From contig URQQ01000012.1 in NCBI GenBank assembly GCA_900549995.1, positions 22,173 to 86,172 of the forward strand: a DNA stretch of 64,000 nucleotides, in the 5' to 3' direction. This stretch comes from an uncultured Lachnospiraceae bacterium. GTDB lineage: Bacteria; Bacillota; Clostridia; Lachnospirales; Lachnospiraceae. A program made the position numbers and the translations under genes. Under the pieces are notes generated by a model. The model made no database searches. It had not been told where the DNA came from and saw only the letters and a list, made by a program, of their open reading frames with translations. Shown piece by piece: positions 18,302-26,839 of the stretch (the first letter of the stretch is position 1; the number at the start of each line of letters is the position of its first letter).

Positions 18302-19393
18302 TTATTCCTTTGAACGCAGGAATTCCACGTGGTCAGCCACCATCAGCGCAATCTTAAATGTAAGCGCATCTTCGAATACCCGGACATCGAGTCCTGTTGT
18401 CTTCTGAATCTTCTCCAGACGGTATACGAGTGTATTTCTATGCACATAAAGCTGCCTTGCAGTTTCCGATATATTCAGATTATTCTCAAAGAATTTATTC
18501 ACCGTACTCAGTGTCTCTTCCTCGAACTGGTCAACTGCCCTGCCGTCGAATACCTCCTGCAGGAACATTTCACACAGCGATATCGGAAGCTGGTGAATCA
18601 GGCGCCCGATTCCAAGTTCATTGTAAGCGAGCACATTTTTCTCAGCATAGAAAATACGTCCTACATCAAGTGCCATACTGGCCTCTTTATAAGACTTTGA
18701 CACGTCTTTAAGCTCTGACACAACGGTTCCGTATGCGACTCGGACATTGACCATCGCCTCTGTATTCAGCGTATCTACAATTACTTTGGCAGTATCGTTG
18801 ATCTCCTGGTAATCTTCCGTACTCTCCACAGCTTTGATCAAAATAATGTGCCCTTCATCGACAGAGGTCACGAAATCCTTCGTACCTGTGGCATACAGCC
18901 CTTTCAGAGTCTCAATCACGATGCTGTCACTTTCCCGTTTCGGTTCAATGGCAAAGACAACCCGTCTCGTCTCTGCCTCAATATTCAGTTTTTTCGCCTG
19001 GTTATAAATATCCACCAGAAGCATATTATCAAGAAGAAGATTCTGGAAGAAATGATTTTTGTCCACTCTTTCCTTATATGCATGAATCAGACTTCTGATC
19101 TGGCTCACACCAAGACGTCCGGCCAGCTTCAGATCTGTATAGGCATCCTGAAGCACAAGGATGTAAGCCGGTTCCATCTCCTCCCGGACAAGAAACATCG
19201 CTTCATCCGGCATAATCCACTCTTCCATCTCCTCTGCATCAGCAAGAAACTGTAAAACCTTCTCTTCCAGTCCCCGGTTTTGACTGTCTGTCATAACCAG
19301 ACAGCGCCCCTCCATACTCCATACCGAACATCTGGCCCCCGTAATCTCACTGATATCATTGATCGTTTTCTGTAACACCTGATTTGACAGCAA
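18302..19393 (-). CDS. CdaR/PucR-family transcriptional regulator
   Basis: 363 residues. The N-terminus (about 1-130) is a sugar-diacid-recognition-like sensor region, the middle resembles the GGDEF-like PucR domain, and the C-terminal ~60 residues are a PucR helix-turn-helix with NLNISETARQLYVHRNTLVYRLEKI. Members sense small carboxylic acids such as glycerate. The position just upstream of the aconitase-type gene suggests control of that gene or of a related acid pathway; this is inference. An independent promoter lies between the two genes, so they need not be co-transcribed. Confidence 0.88.
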   Translation of the reverse strand: MLSNQVLQKTINDISEITGARCSVWSMEGRCLVMTDSQNRGLEEKVLQFLADAEEMEEWIMPDEAMFLVREEMEPAYILVLQDAYTDLKLAGRLGVSQIRSLIHAYKERVDKNHFFQNLLLDNMLLVDIYNQAKKLNIEAETRRVVFAIEPKRESDSIVIETLKGLYATGTKDFVTSVDEGHIILIKAVESTEDYQEINDTAKVIVDTLNTEAMVNVRVAYGTVVSELKDVSKSYKEASMALDVGRIFYAEKNVLAYNELGIGRLIHQLPISLCEMFLQEVFDGRAVDQFEEETLSTVNKFFENNLNISETARQLYVHRNTLVYRLEKIQKTTGLDVRVFEDALTFKIALMVADHVEFLRSKE

Positions 19394-19447
19394 TCAATCA
19401 CTTCCTTTTTTCATAATTATAATGTTTTATGAGAGTCCCATAAATCC

Positions 19448-19486
19448 AAAAGGAGAACTGCCACTTAAGACAGTTCCCCTTTACGG
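19448..19486 (-). terminator. Terminator of pgi
   Basis: Stem AAAGGAGAACTG (19449-19460) pairs with CAGTTCCCCTTT (19471-19482), one mismatch, followed by a short T-run on the minus strand. It lies just after the regulator's start region and just before the pgi stop. Confidence 0.6.
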
Positions 19487-19490
19487 CATT

Positions 19491-20840
19491 TTATAATCTC
19501 TTTAATAATTCTTCTCTTTCTTTTTCAAAGCCCGGTTTGCCAAGCAGCGCAAACATATTTTTCTTATAACTTTCCACTCCTGGCTGATTGAATGGATTTA
19601 CTCCTGAGATATATCCGCTGACACCTACTGCAAACTCGAAGAAATAGAACAGCTGGCCAAGGAAGAATTCATTCTGCTTTGGAACTGTAACTTTCAGGTT
19701 CGGTACATTACCATCTGTATGTGCCAGGATAGTTCCGTTCATTGCACTCTTATTTACGAAGTCAACAGATTTCCCTGCAAGATAGTTCAGCCCGTCAAGA
19801 TCTACCGGCTCTTCCCCGATAAATAACTCTTCCTGTGATTCTTCCAGTTCAATTACCGTCTCGAACATTGTTCTGCTTCCGTCCTGGATAAACTGGCCCA
19901 TAGAGTGTAAATCAGTTGTAAGGTCTACCGATGCCGGGTAAATACCTTTCTGGTCTTTTCCTTCACTCTCGCCATATAACTGTTTCCACCATTCTGATAC
20001 ATAATGAAGGCTTGGCTCATAATTCGCCAGGATTTCAATTGCTTTCCCTTTTCTGTGAAGAATGTTGCGGACTGCAGCATACTGAAGCGCTCCATTCTCT
20101 TCAAACTCACAGTTCAGTGCTTCTTCTCTTCCAGCAGCCGCACCTTCCATTAATTTCTCAATATCAGCGCCGCTTACTGCGATTGGAAGAAGACCAACCG
20201 CTGTCAGAACTGAGAAACGTCCTCCCACATCATCCGGCACTACAAAAGACTCATATCCCTCCTCTGTTGCAAGGTTTTTAAGCGCTCCTCTTTCTTTGTC
20301 CGTTGTCGCATAGATACGTTTTGCAGCTTCCGCCTTGCCGTATTTCTTCTCCAGCATCTCTTTGAAGATACGGAATGCGATTGCAGGTTCCGTTGTTGTC
20401 CCTGATTTTGAGATAATATTGACTGAAAAATCACGGTCTCCGATTACATCAATCAGATGTTTCAGATATGTACTGCTGATACTGTTGCCCGCAAAATAAA
20501 TCTCCGGTGTTTTTCTGACCTCTTTTGAAACCATGTTGTAGAAATTATGTCTCAGGAACTCAATCGCAGCTCTTGCTCCAAGATAAGATCCGCCGATTCC
20601 GATTACAATCAGAACTTCTGAATCTCCTTTGATTTTTTCTGCAGATTTCTGGATTCTAGCAAACTCTTCTTTATCATAATCAACCGGGAGATCAATCCAT
20701 CCAAGGAAATCATTTCCCGCGCCGCTTTTACTTACCAATACTTCTTTCGCATCTAATGCAAGTTTTTTCATGCTGTCAACTTCATGTTCTGCAATAAACT
20801 GTCCTGCTCTCGAATAATCAAATGTTACTTTACTTGCCAT
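19491..20840 (-). CDS. pgi: Glucose-6-phosphate isomerase
   Basis: 449 residues, the standard Firmicute length. PGI signature 1 is DVGGRFSVLTAVGLLP, and the C-terminal segment GQLFYFFEFAVGVSGYISG leads to the conserved NPFNQPGVESYKKNMF with the catalytic Lys region. GGSYLGARA supplies the phosphate-binding SIS fold. It interconverts glucose-6-phosphate and fructose-6-phosphate in the cytoplasm. Two adjacent ATGs exist; 20840 has the better spacing (6 bases) to GGAAGG. It is a single-gene unit. Confidence 0.98.
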   Translation of the reverse strand: MASKVTFDYSRAGQFIAEHEVDSMKKLALDAKEVLVSKSGAGNDFLGWIDLPVDYDKEEFARIQKSAEKIKGDSEVLIVIGIGGSYLGARAAIEFLRHNFYNMVSKEVRKTPEIYFAGNSISSTYLKHLIDVIGDRDFSVNIISKSGTTTEPAIAFRIFKEMLEKKYGKAEAAKRIYATTDKERGALKNLATEEGYESFVVPDDVGGRFSVLTAVGLLPIAVSGADIEKLMEGAAAGREEALNCEFEENGALQYAAVRNILHRKGKAIEILANYEPSLHYVSEWWKQLYGESEGKDQKGIYPASVDLTTDLHSMGQFIQDGSRTMFETVIELEESQEELFIGEEPVDLDGLNYLAGKSVDFVNKSAMNGTILAHTDGNVPNLKVTVPKQNEFFLGQLFYFFEFAVGVSGYISGVNPFNQPGVESYKKNMFALLGKPGFEKEREELLKRL

Positions 20841-20942
20841 CATTATCCTTCCCTTCTATACATGTCTCATAGTTAGCTTTATTTTAGCAAATGCACCCCG
20901 CTTTAGCAAGAAAAAAAGCGGATTACCGAAAAATAGCCTAAA

Positions 20943-20975
20943 AACGGTGCAGGCTTTCCTTCCCTGCACCGTTCT
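20943..20975 (-). terminator. Terminator after the 21.1-22.0 kb membrane-protein gene
   Basis: 11-base perfect stem AACGGTGCAGG (20943-20953) with its complement at 20963-20973. On the minus strand it ends in a T-run (GTTTTTAGG). Confidence 0.75.
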
Positions 20976-21102
20976 TCTGTGTTCTTACTCATATATGACG
21001 TTTCACCCTGACAGACTTCGGTAACCCCGTCTCCCGTCCTCCGTTACGCTGGCAGAAACCCAAACACCCCTTTATGCTTCAGACGCGCCCAAAGCTTCTG
21101 TA

Positions 21103-22008
21103 TCAGGCCAAAAATTCCTGGAGAATCTCCCTGATTAATTCTTCCCTTGGCGCAATATCCTCTATATTATCCTGCGCATTCTCTTCTTTCAGGCGTCTCA
21201 TCTTCTCCTTTGCCTCCTGCATATCATCAGGCGCAGCATTCATCGGTTTTAATGGAACTGTATAAGCTGATTCCCTCTCCTTTTCTTTTGCCCGGGACTT
21301 GTCCTTCTCCCGGGCCAGTTTCAGCCTCGCTTTCTGCTCTTTGGCCGGCTTCTCCTGCACCTTTACTTCCCATGTTGTCATGCCCTCTTCCTCGCTCATC
21401 TCTGCTGCCTGGGCACTTCTATCTTCATTCTCTGCTATCTCCTCCTGTACAGCCATCGCTTCATTTTCAGCACCAGCCTGTCCATAAATTTTGGCGTAAC
21501 GGTGTGCCAGAACATTCTCCAGGTAATCCACCATATACGTCTTTGCCGCCCTCATATAGAATTTTTCATCCGTCGCCGTATGTATCAGAAACATCGTTAC
21601 CGCACCGATTCCGCCCATCGCACCATAATGGAGAACCTGATCATTCATTCCTCCCAGCGCAAAATAACTGATCCCCGCACCCAGTACTCCTAAAAATGCA
21701 CAAAGCCAGATCGACTTGATCTCCAGCTGTCTCCATGTGTGCAGCTTTATCCCCCACACCTTGTACTCATACATATATTTATCCACAAATGCCCCAACGT
21801 TTTCCACCTTGTCACTTACCATACAGGCATGTTCAAATTTTGCCCGGACAAGTCTTATCAGACTGTGATTGCTTTTGTTCATGTTTCCGGCCGCTCTGAC
21901 CAGTTTTTTCAGCATAACCTGAGATACTGCTTTGCTGATAATTCCGACCGCACCTGCTGCTCCGATCAGAAAGAAAATAATTTGGTAATTCAGTATTGTT
22001 GTTAACAT
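21103..22008 (-). CDS. Conserved membrane protein of unknown function
   Basis: 301 residues. Hydrophobic segments lie near residues 6-30, 100-120 and 126-148. The segment between the first two is basic and helical, and the last ~120 residues are a charged Glu/Lys/Ala-rich, probably coiled cytoplasmic tail. AAGGAGGAC sits 7 bases before ATG 22008. I do not recognise a named family; similar proteins are annotated as hypothetical in Lachnospiraceae. It lies downstream of mtnN on the same strand but 140 bases apart, so operon membership is uncertain. Confidence 0.65.
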   Translation of the reverse strand: MLTTILNYQIIFFLIGAAGAVGIISKAVSQVMLKKLVRAAGNMNKSNHSLIRLVRAKFEHACMVSDKVENVGAFVDKYMYEYKVWGIKLHTWRQLEIKSIWLCAFLGVLGAGISYFALGGMNDQVLHYGAMGGIGAVTMFLIHTATDEKFYMRAAKTYMVDYLENVLAHRYAKIYGQAGAENEAMAVQEEIAENEDRSAQAAEMSEEEGMTTWEVKVQEKPAKEQKARLKLAREKDKSRAKEKERESAYTVPLKPMNAAPDDMQEAKEKMRRLKEENAQDNIEDIAPREELIREILQEFLA

Positions 22009-22148
22009 GAAAAAAGTCCTCCTTCTTTTTTTCGTTTACCGTTATTATACAGGAAACAAAAGAATTTGGACTCTAAATCGTTCTACACGTTTCTACATCT
22101 GCAGGTCAAATTGGCGCATTTTCTGTCGCACTTCCCGAGCTCTGCATA

Positions 22149-22841
22149 TTAAATTCTCGGCAGCAAACTGCGGACAAGCCTTACAGAATGCTGGATTGCC
22201 TGCTTCTCAAATTCTGGATAATCCATAATCGCACTATTGTCGGCTTTGTCCGAAATCGCTCGAACAATGACGTACGGAATTTTATTCAGGTATGCTACAT
22301 GCGCGATTGCCGCACCTTCCATCTCTACACAACGGGCGCCAAACAGGCTGACGATGCGCTCTTTGACATCCGGTGAAGATATAAACTGATCTCCGCTTGC
22401 AATCCTTCCCGTAAATGTGTGAATATCAGGATTCTCCTCCTCGTTGGCAGTCCTTGCTTTCTCAATAAGTTCCTTATCTGCCGGAAAGGAGAGCGTATCC
22501 ATTCTTGGCACCTGTCCTGCCGGATCCCCAAATACAGTAGCATCCATATCGTGATGCATAGCATCTGTTGAAATTACCATGTCCCCAATATCAATTGCCG
22601 CATCCAGCGATCCGGCAATCCCCGTATTGATCAATACATCCACGTGAAAACGGTCAGCAAGAATCTGGGCACATACGGCCGCATTTACTTTACCGATACC
22701 GCTGCATACAATTACCACCTCTCTGCCACAGAGTTTCCCTCTGTTAAATGTCATTGATGCCTGTTCCACTGTCTCTTCTACTTCCATCTCACTTCTTAAT
22801 ACTGCAACTTCTTCATCCATTGCACCTATAATCCCTATCAT
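22149..22841 (-). CDS. mtnN: 5'-methylthioadenosine/S-adenosylhomocysteine nucleosidase
   Basis: 230 residues from ATG 22841, which has AAGGAGT 7-8 bases upstream; the longer frame to 22919 lacks a site. Family marks: the N-terminal IGIIGAMDEEV, GIGKVNAA, NTGIAGSLD, and the C-terminal catalytic RAISDKAD with its general-acid Asp. It cleaves adenine from MTA and SAH, recycling methionine and releasing the AI-2 precursor. A possible 25-codon ORF lies directly upstream. Confidence 0.96.
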   Translation of the reverse strand: MIGIIGAMDEEVAVLRSEMEVEETVEQASMTFNRGKLCGREVVIVCSGIGKVNAAVCAQILADRFHVDVLINTGIAGSLDAAIDIGDMVISTDAMHHDMDATVFGDPAGQVPRMDTLSFPADKELIEKARTANEEENPDIHTFTGRIASGDQFISSPDVKERIVSLFGARCVEMEGAAIAHVAYLNKIPYVIVRAISDKADNSAIMDYPEFEKQAIQHSVRLVRSLLPRI

Positions 22842-22866
22842 ACAGTTACTCCTTTTATATTCTGAT

Positions 22867-22944
22867 CTATCTGTTCTTCTTATCCAGAACATGCCGAATG
22901 TAAAACTTATCCTCCGCATCCGTTCTGATCTGTTCTTCCTTCAT
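22867..22944 (-). CDS. Possible 25-residue ORF ahead of mtnN
   Basis: ATG 22944 is preceded by AAAGGGG with about 6 bases of spacing. It opens 25 charged codons (MKEEQIRTDAEDKFYIRHVL at its start) and stops 25 bases before the mtnN start. Its small size and lack of a recognised family keep confidence low; it may be a leader peptide, a gene remnant or chance. Confidence 0.3.
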   Translation of the reverse strand: MKEEQIRTDAEDKFYIRHVLDKKNR

Positions 22945-23056
22945 ATCATACCCCTTTGTTTATCAGAAGATCAATAGGAAATCTGAAATGCTGTCATTTA
23001 TGTTTTCTCAAAAGTTAATTTATTTTTATCAATAACTGGAATTTAGAATTGACTTT

Positions 23057-23065
23057 TGCTATAAT
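23057..23065 (+). promoter_or_regulatory. Extended -10 promoter of the TSCPD gene
   Basis: TGCTATAAT at 23057-23065, an extended -10 element (TGnTATAAT). The -35 position is weak. Confidence 0.5.
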
Positions 23066-23174
23066 ATCCACGGTAGATGAAAGAAATTAATGTCTGCCCG
23101 GCTTTTCCGGCATATACTGATTGTAAGGAAAAGTTTTAAGAATAAATAATAAAATGAATCTCAGGAGGTTTATC

Positions 23175-23417
23175 ATGCAGTATAAAACACAGGGAACTTG
23201 TTCTCAATTGATTAATGTAGATGTAGAAAATGACATCATTAAATCTGTCGAATTCGTAGGCGGATGCAGCGGCAACACTCAGGGCGTTGCAAGTCTTGTT
23301 ACCGGCATGAACGTTGACGAAGTAATTAACCGGATGGAAGGCATCAAATGCGGCAGCCGCCCAACTTCATGTCCAGATCAGCTTGCCAAAGCATTGAAAC
23401 TGGCAACCGGCAGATAA
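23175..23417 (+). CDS. TSCPD-domain protein (TIGR03905 family)
   Basis: 80 residues from ATG 23175, set by AGGAGG 6 bases upstream. It shows the expected core: GTCSQ near the start, the GGCSGNTQG turn, and C-G-S-R-P-T-S-C-P-D at the end, giving the family its name. The domain resembles the C-terminal part of vitamin-B12-dependent ribonucleotide reductase; the free-standing form has no established role. The four conserved Cys could bind metal or form disulfides. Single-gene unit with its own terminator. Confidence 0.92.
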   Translation: MQYKTQGTCSQLINVDVENDIIKSVEFVGGCSGNTQGVASLVTGMNVDEVINRMEGIKCGSRPTSCPDQLAKALKLATGR

Positions 23418-23483
23418 TAAGAGATTGTCTCTATTACATTAAATTTGTTCCGTCAAAGATTCACCTTATTCTTTCATGATCAC

Positions 23484-23517
23484 AAAAAGGAGAATGGCAT
23501 CTGCCATTCCCCTTTTA
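23484..23517 (+). terminator. Terminator of the TSCPD gene
   Basis: Stem AAAAGGAGAATGGCA with TGCCATTCCCCTTTT, one mismatch and a very short loop, ending in TTTT. Confidence 0.7.
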
Positions 23518-23568
23518 TGCTTCACAAACATGGATTACTTTAACTTCACGTGAAAGCAATGATACCAT

Positions 23569-23716
23569 GCGAAGAGTTTCTGGTAACCATTGCAGATATG
23601 ACACTGGCTTTGGGCAAGCCATTGGTCTGGTTTTTTTATGTAAGGCCATTAGAATTTTGGTTTTCAGGTTCCTTAACGTTTTGTCATATATGCAGTGGTT
23701 ACCAGAGATCCTTCGC
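23569..23716. repeat. Long palindromic repeat, copy 1
   Basis: 148 bp whose ends are inverted repeats of about 35 bases: GCGAAG...CTGGTAACCATTGCA on the left, TGCAGTGGTTACCAG...CTTCGC on the right. Inside lie a small hairpin GGCTT/AAGCC and the conserved string CCATTGGTCTGG. A related copy lies 300 bp downstream. As RNA it would fold into one long stem with two internal hairpins. Confidence 0.8.
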
Positions 23717-24012
23717 AGTCATACATCCCTGCAAACGCTATTTAAGTGAACTATATTCACTTTCAACATCTCTATGTTCAATTACCCACAATTGTACTTA
23801 TATTATATAAGACAATTACTTTTTCAAAAACTTACGCATAATTTTAAAAAATATAATAAATTTTAGCTTTAGGCTAATTCCTCAAACCAGCTTTATTTAC
23901 TTGAACTTTCTAATCTGAGCTGAAAAAAGAATGGCTGCCGCCATCCCATTAGAACTTCTTTCTTCTATATAATATATAACTGTAATCTTCTAACCTTAAG
24001 TATAATTAGATT

Positions 24013-24169
24013 CCTCCCGAAGGGCTTCTGGCAACCACTGCACTATATGACATTGGCTCGTGACTGCCATTGGTCTGGTTTTCTATATGTAGGCATTTAA
24101 AAATTTGTAGTTTTTAAGTTCCTTTGTTTGCGCCATATGTGCAGTGGTTACCAGAAGCCCTCCGGGAGG
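24013..24169. repeat. Long palindromic repeat, copy 2
   Basis: 157 bp. The left arm CCTCCCG-A-AGGGCTTCTGG pairs with CCAGAAGCCCT-C-CGGGAGG, and the pairing continues through AACCACTGCA/TGCAGTGGTT. It shares the central CCATTGGTCTGG and GTTCCTT strings with copy 1, but the outer arms differ in sequence and stay paired. The right end abuts the stop of the DUF6147-like gene (minus strand), so it may also act as that gene's terminator. Confidence 0.8.
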
Positions 24170-24176
24170 GAGGAAG

Positions 24177-24656
24177 TTAATCTAAATAAAACAAATCTGT
24201 AGTAGAACCACTTGACTCTGAATTTGCCGTATGTAAACACTTAACACGATAAAGTCCTGATTCTGCTTCAAATGTTTTGCTTGTTATTACTGCCGAATCT
24301 TTCTTTTTACTCTCAGACCAAGACTTAATATTCTCCCATTTACCACCATCAAACATTTCTACATCTACGTCAACCTTTATATCATCTACTACCATTTGCG
24401 CAAATGTGCCACCACCAGCGGTAAGTAAACCTTCTCCTGCTTTGTTGATAGCTGAAAATCCAGTCTGCAAATATTTTCCTCTAGGCATTACCTGAATATA
24501 ACCAATACTTTCTTCACTTTGAAAAGCAGACATTCCATCCCCTATCTGCATTAGTTGATTATCGTTTGAACTAGCTATAACTTTATTTTCGGGAATCAAT
24601 ATACATCCAATAGATAATACTACAACCAATAATAAACTTCTTAATTTTATTCTCAT
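24177..24656 (-). CDS. Exported DUF6147-like protein
   Basis: 159 residues. An N-terminal signal peptide (MRIKLRSLLLVVVLSIGCIL) is followed by a mature part with the pattern RGKYLQTGFSAINKAGEGLLTAGG and VDVDVEMFDGGKWENIKSW, which I associate with DUF6147 secreted proteins. It has no Cys pair and no LPxTG anchor. AGGAG lies 6 bases before ATG. It sits 66 bases after the DUF4367 gene on the same strand and may form an operon with it. Function unknown; family assignment is from memory. Confidence 0.6.
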   Translation of the reverse strand: MRIKLRSLLLVVVLSIGCILIPENKVIASSNDNQLMQIGDGMSAFQSEESIGYIQVMPRGKYLQTGFSAINKAGEGLLTAGGGTFAQMVVDDIKVDVDVEMFDGGKWENIKSWSESKKKDSAVITSKTFEAESGLYRVKCLHTANSESSGSTTDLFYLD

Positions 24657-24722
24657 TTTTTTCTCCTAAACTAAATACCTCTAATAATATAACAATTCAA
24701 AAAACTAAAACTTACGTAAAAA

Positions 24723-25613
24723 CTATAAAAAATTTAAATTCTTGATGATTTTTTCAAATGTCTCCTTGTCTATTACTCCAAATATCAAATAATCTACATC
24801 TTTATAGACATACTGTGCCGAATATTCTGTTTCTCCACTTTCTTCAATATAAAATTGCTTAACAGAAATCTCTACCTTATCCACCAATATTTTATATTCA
24901 TCTACAAGTTTGTCATCAATATCAAATTTCATTGCATGTAATCTATAATTTGTTACAATATTATAGTTTATTGTCTTATCATTATATGAATACATAAAAT
25001 ATGCGAATTGTAAAGCACTGTCTATCTGTGATCCTTTAAAGCTCATCCCTTTTGGCTTATAACAAAATCTAACAGCATCAAATCCTAACTCATCTTTCAC
25101 CCTCTGATAAGCCCTTTCTTCCTCTGAATCGGCTTCTATTATCTCCGCATCTTTTGAGTTGATACTAATCTGACTTCTGCCCTCAAATACACGGTCCACC
25201 ATTTCAGCAAGATGCTGTGGTCCACCAATACTTGTAATTCCAACTGCCAGTATCGTCATCACCATAACAGCAACAAGCGCACATACTCTGAGCTTGAACT
25301 TTCTGGATTTTCTGGACTTTTTTGTTCTTGGAGATACAGCCGTATCTGGCCGGATATCTGGATCTTTTTCTCTCTCCTCCTTTCTTTTTGCAAGCAGTTC
25401 TCTCCCAAGACGCAATGCCTCCTTGTCTTCCTCTGACATTCCATCGTAAATCTCCGGGTGCTGCTGCTCATATATTTTCCTCATCACAGCCTCTTTCATC
25501 CCCTTAGGTGCCCTGACCTTGGAAAGCAAGGGGTCTGTGTTGATTTCCTCTATTATTTTATTTTCATCTTCTGTCAATGCATTTCTTTCTAGCTGATTGT
25601 TTGATTCTTTCAT
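24723..25613 (-). CDS. Membrane DUF4367 protein, possible anti-sigma factor
   Basis: 296 residues. The N-terminal ~105 residues are charged and cytoplasmic, followed by a basic stretch (KKSRKSRKFKLR), one membrane helix (about 108-128) and an exported C-terminal DUF4367 domain (about 165-296, with PKGMSFKG and VYKDVDYLIFGVI). This layout is typical of proteins encoded with ECF sigma factors. Two ECF sigma genes lie 1.2 kb upstream on the same strand, separated by murG on the other strand, so a link is plausible but unproven. GAGG precedes the ATG. Confidence 0.75.
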   Translation of the reverse strand: MKESNNQLERNALTEDENKIIEEINTDPLLSKVRAPKGMKEAVMRKIYEQQHPEIYDGMSEEDKEALRLGRELLAKRKEEREKDPDIRPDTAVSPRTKKSRKSRKFKLRVCALVAVMVMTILAVGITSIGGPQHLAEMVDRVFEGRSQISINSKDAEIIEADSEEERAYQRVKDELGFDAVRFCYKPKGMSFKGSQIDSALQFAYFMYSYNDKTINYNIVTNYRLHAMKFDIDDKLVDEYKILVDKVEISVKQFYIEESGETEYSAQYVYKDVDYLIFGVIDKETFEKIIKNLNFL

Positions 25614-25643
25614 CTGACAACCTCATTTTCTTTTCCCATTCCC

Positions 25644-25670
25644 TTGACCTTTTTTCTAAATCTGTATAAT
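25644..25670 (+). promoter_or_regulatory. Possible murG promoter
   Basis: TTGACC (25644-25649), 15-base spacer, TATAAT (25665-25670). The spacer is short; a shifted -10 (TAATAT) would give 17. Confidence 0.5.
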
Positions 25671-25703
25671 ATTAGTCATAGAAAACAAATTCGGAGGGAA
25701 AAT

Positions 25704-26774
25704 ATGAAACGTATTATTCTTACCGGCGGCGGTACTGCCGGTCACGTTACACCTAATATTGCTTTATTACCACGCTTAAGAGAACTTCAATACGATATAC
25801 ACTATATTGGTTCATATAATGGAATAGAAAAGGAACTGATCGAACAATTCCACATCCCATATCACGGCATATCCTCTGGGAAGCTCCGCCGATATTTCAG
25901 CCTGAAAAACTTCTCAGACCCTTTCCGTGTATTAAAAGGCTTCAGTGAAGCCAAATCCTTAATTAAGGAATTAAACCCTGATGTTATCTTTTCAAAAGGG
26001 GGTTTTGTCTCCGTACCTGTTGTAATGGCCGGAGGACGCCGTCATATCCCGACAATCATACATGAATCAGATATGACCCCTGGGCTTGCCAATAAACTCT
26101 CCATTCCCTCTGCAACAAAAGTATGCTGCAATTTCCCGGAGACTCTTGAGCATCTTCCAGAAAATAAAGCTGTTCTGACCGGTTCTCCAATCCGTCAGGA
26201 ACTGCTGACCGGAAGCAGATCTGCTGCATTAAAATTCTGCGGCCTTCCAGGTGATAAACCTGTAATCCTCATCATTGGCGGCAGTCTTGGCTCTGTTGCT
26301 GTTAATAATGCGGTACGCCTGATCCTTCCAGAACTTTTACAGGATTTTCATGTGATACATCTCTGCGGCAAGGGTAAAGTTGATTCTTCACTCAAAGAGC
26401 TGCAGGGTTATGTACAATTTGAATATATCCAGGATGAACTGAAAGATTTGTTTGCTCTGACCGATATCGTTATCTCCAGAGCCGGCGCTAATGCTATTTG
26501 CGAATTAATGGCTCTTCGTAAGCCAAATCTTCTGATCCCACTGTCTGCCAATGCAAGCCGTGGAGACCAGATTTTGAATGCCCGTTCTTTTGAACGGCAG
26601 GGATTCAGTATTGTACTTGAAGAAGAAGAACTTAGTAAAGAAGCATTGTTGGCTGCAATTCGTAAACTATATGAGAACAGGAATTCTTACATAGATGCTA
26701 TGAGCAGATCATCTCAGCAGAATTCTATTGATACAATTATCAACTTAATTGAGGAAGCCGCTGCCCAAAAATAA
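25704..26774 (+). CDS. murG: UDP-GlcNAc:undecaprenyl-PP-MurNAc-pentapeptide GlcNAc transferase
   Basis: 356 residues from ATG 25704 (GGAGGG 5 bases upstream). The N-terminal GGGTAGHVTPN loop, SKGGFVSVPV and the C-terminal ISRAGANAICELMALRKPNLLIPL are the MurG donor- and acceptor-binding motifs. It turns lipid I into lipid II on the inner membrane face. Unusually it stands alone, outside a dcw cluster, between sigma-factor and DUF4367 genes on the other strand. The divergent form clusters with the MurG-like proteins seen singly in Clostridia, so a second copy may exist elsewhere. Confidence 0.93.
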   Translation: MKRIILTGGGTAGHVTPNIALLPRLRELQYDIHYIGSYNGIEKELIEQFHIPYHGISSGKLRRYFSLKNFSDPFRVLKGFSEAKSLIKELNPDVIFSKGGFVSVPVVMAGGRRHIPTIIHESDMTPGLANKLSIPSATKVCCNFPETLEHLPENKAVLTGSPIRQELLTGSRSAALKFCGLPGDKPVILIIGGSLGSVAVNNAVRLILPELLQDFHVIHLCGKGKVDSSLKELQGYVQFEYIQDELKDLFALTDIVISRAGANAICELMALRKPNLLIPLSANASRGDQILNARSFERQGFSIVLEEEELSKEALLAAIRKLYENRNSYIDAMSRSSQQNSIDTIINLIEEAAAQK

Positions 26775-26809
26775 CGCAAATGCCAAATATCAGATCTCAT
26801 CTGATAGCG

Positions 26810-26838
26810 AGAATAGGTGCCTGATGACACCTATTCTT
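26810..26838 (+). terminator. Terminator of murG
   Basis: 10-base stem AGAATAGGTG/CACCTATTCT followed by TTTTTAC. It ends just at the stop of the convergent sigma-factor gene. Confidence 0.75.
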
Positions 26839-26839
26839 T

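Larger units (their letters stand above)
23418..24176. other. 759-bp gap holding a terminator and two palindromic repeats
   Basis: No credible gene. It contains the TSCPD terminator, both repeat copies, and between them about 300 AT-rich bases with a weak hairpin (GAATGGC/GCCATC, about 23928-23947). An open frame at 23550-23810 runs across the palindrome and has no ribosome site. Confidence 0.7.

Noticed and set aside
23550..23810. 86-codon open frame (+) across the first palindrome
   Set aside because: It is read through both arms of the repeat and has no ribosome site or family resemblance.
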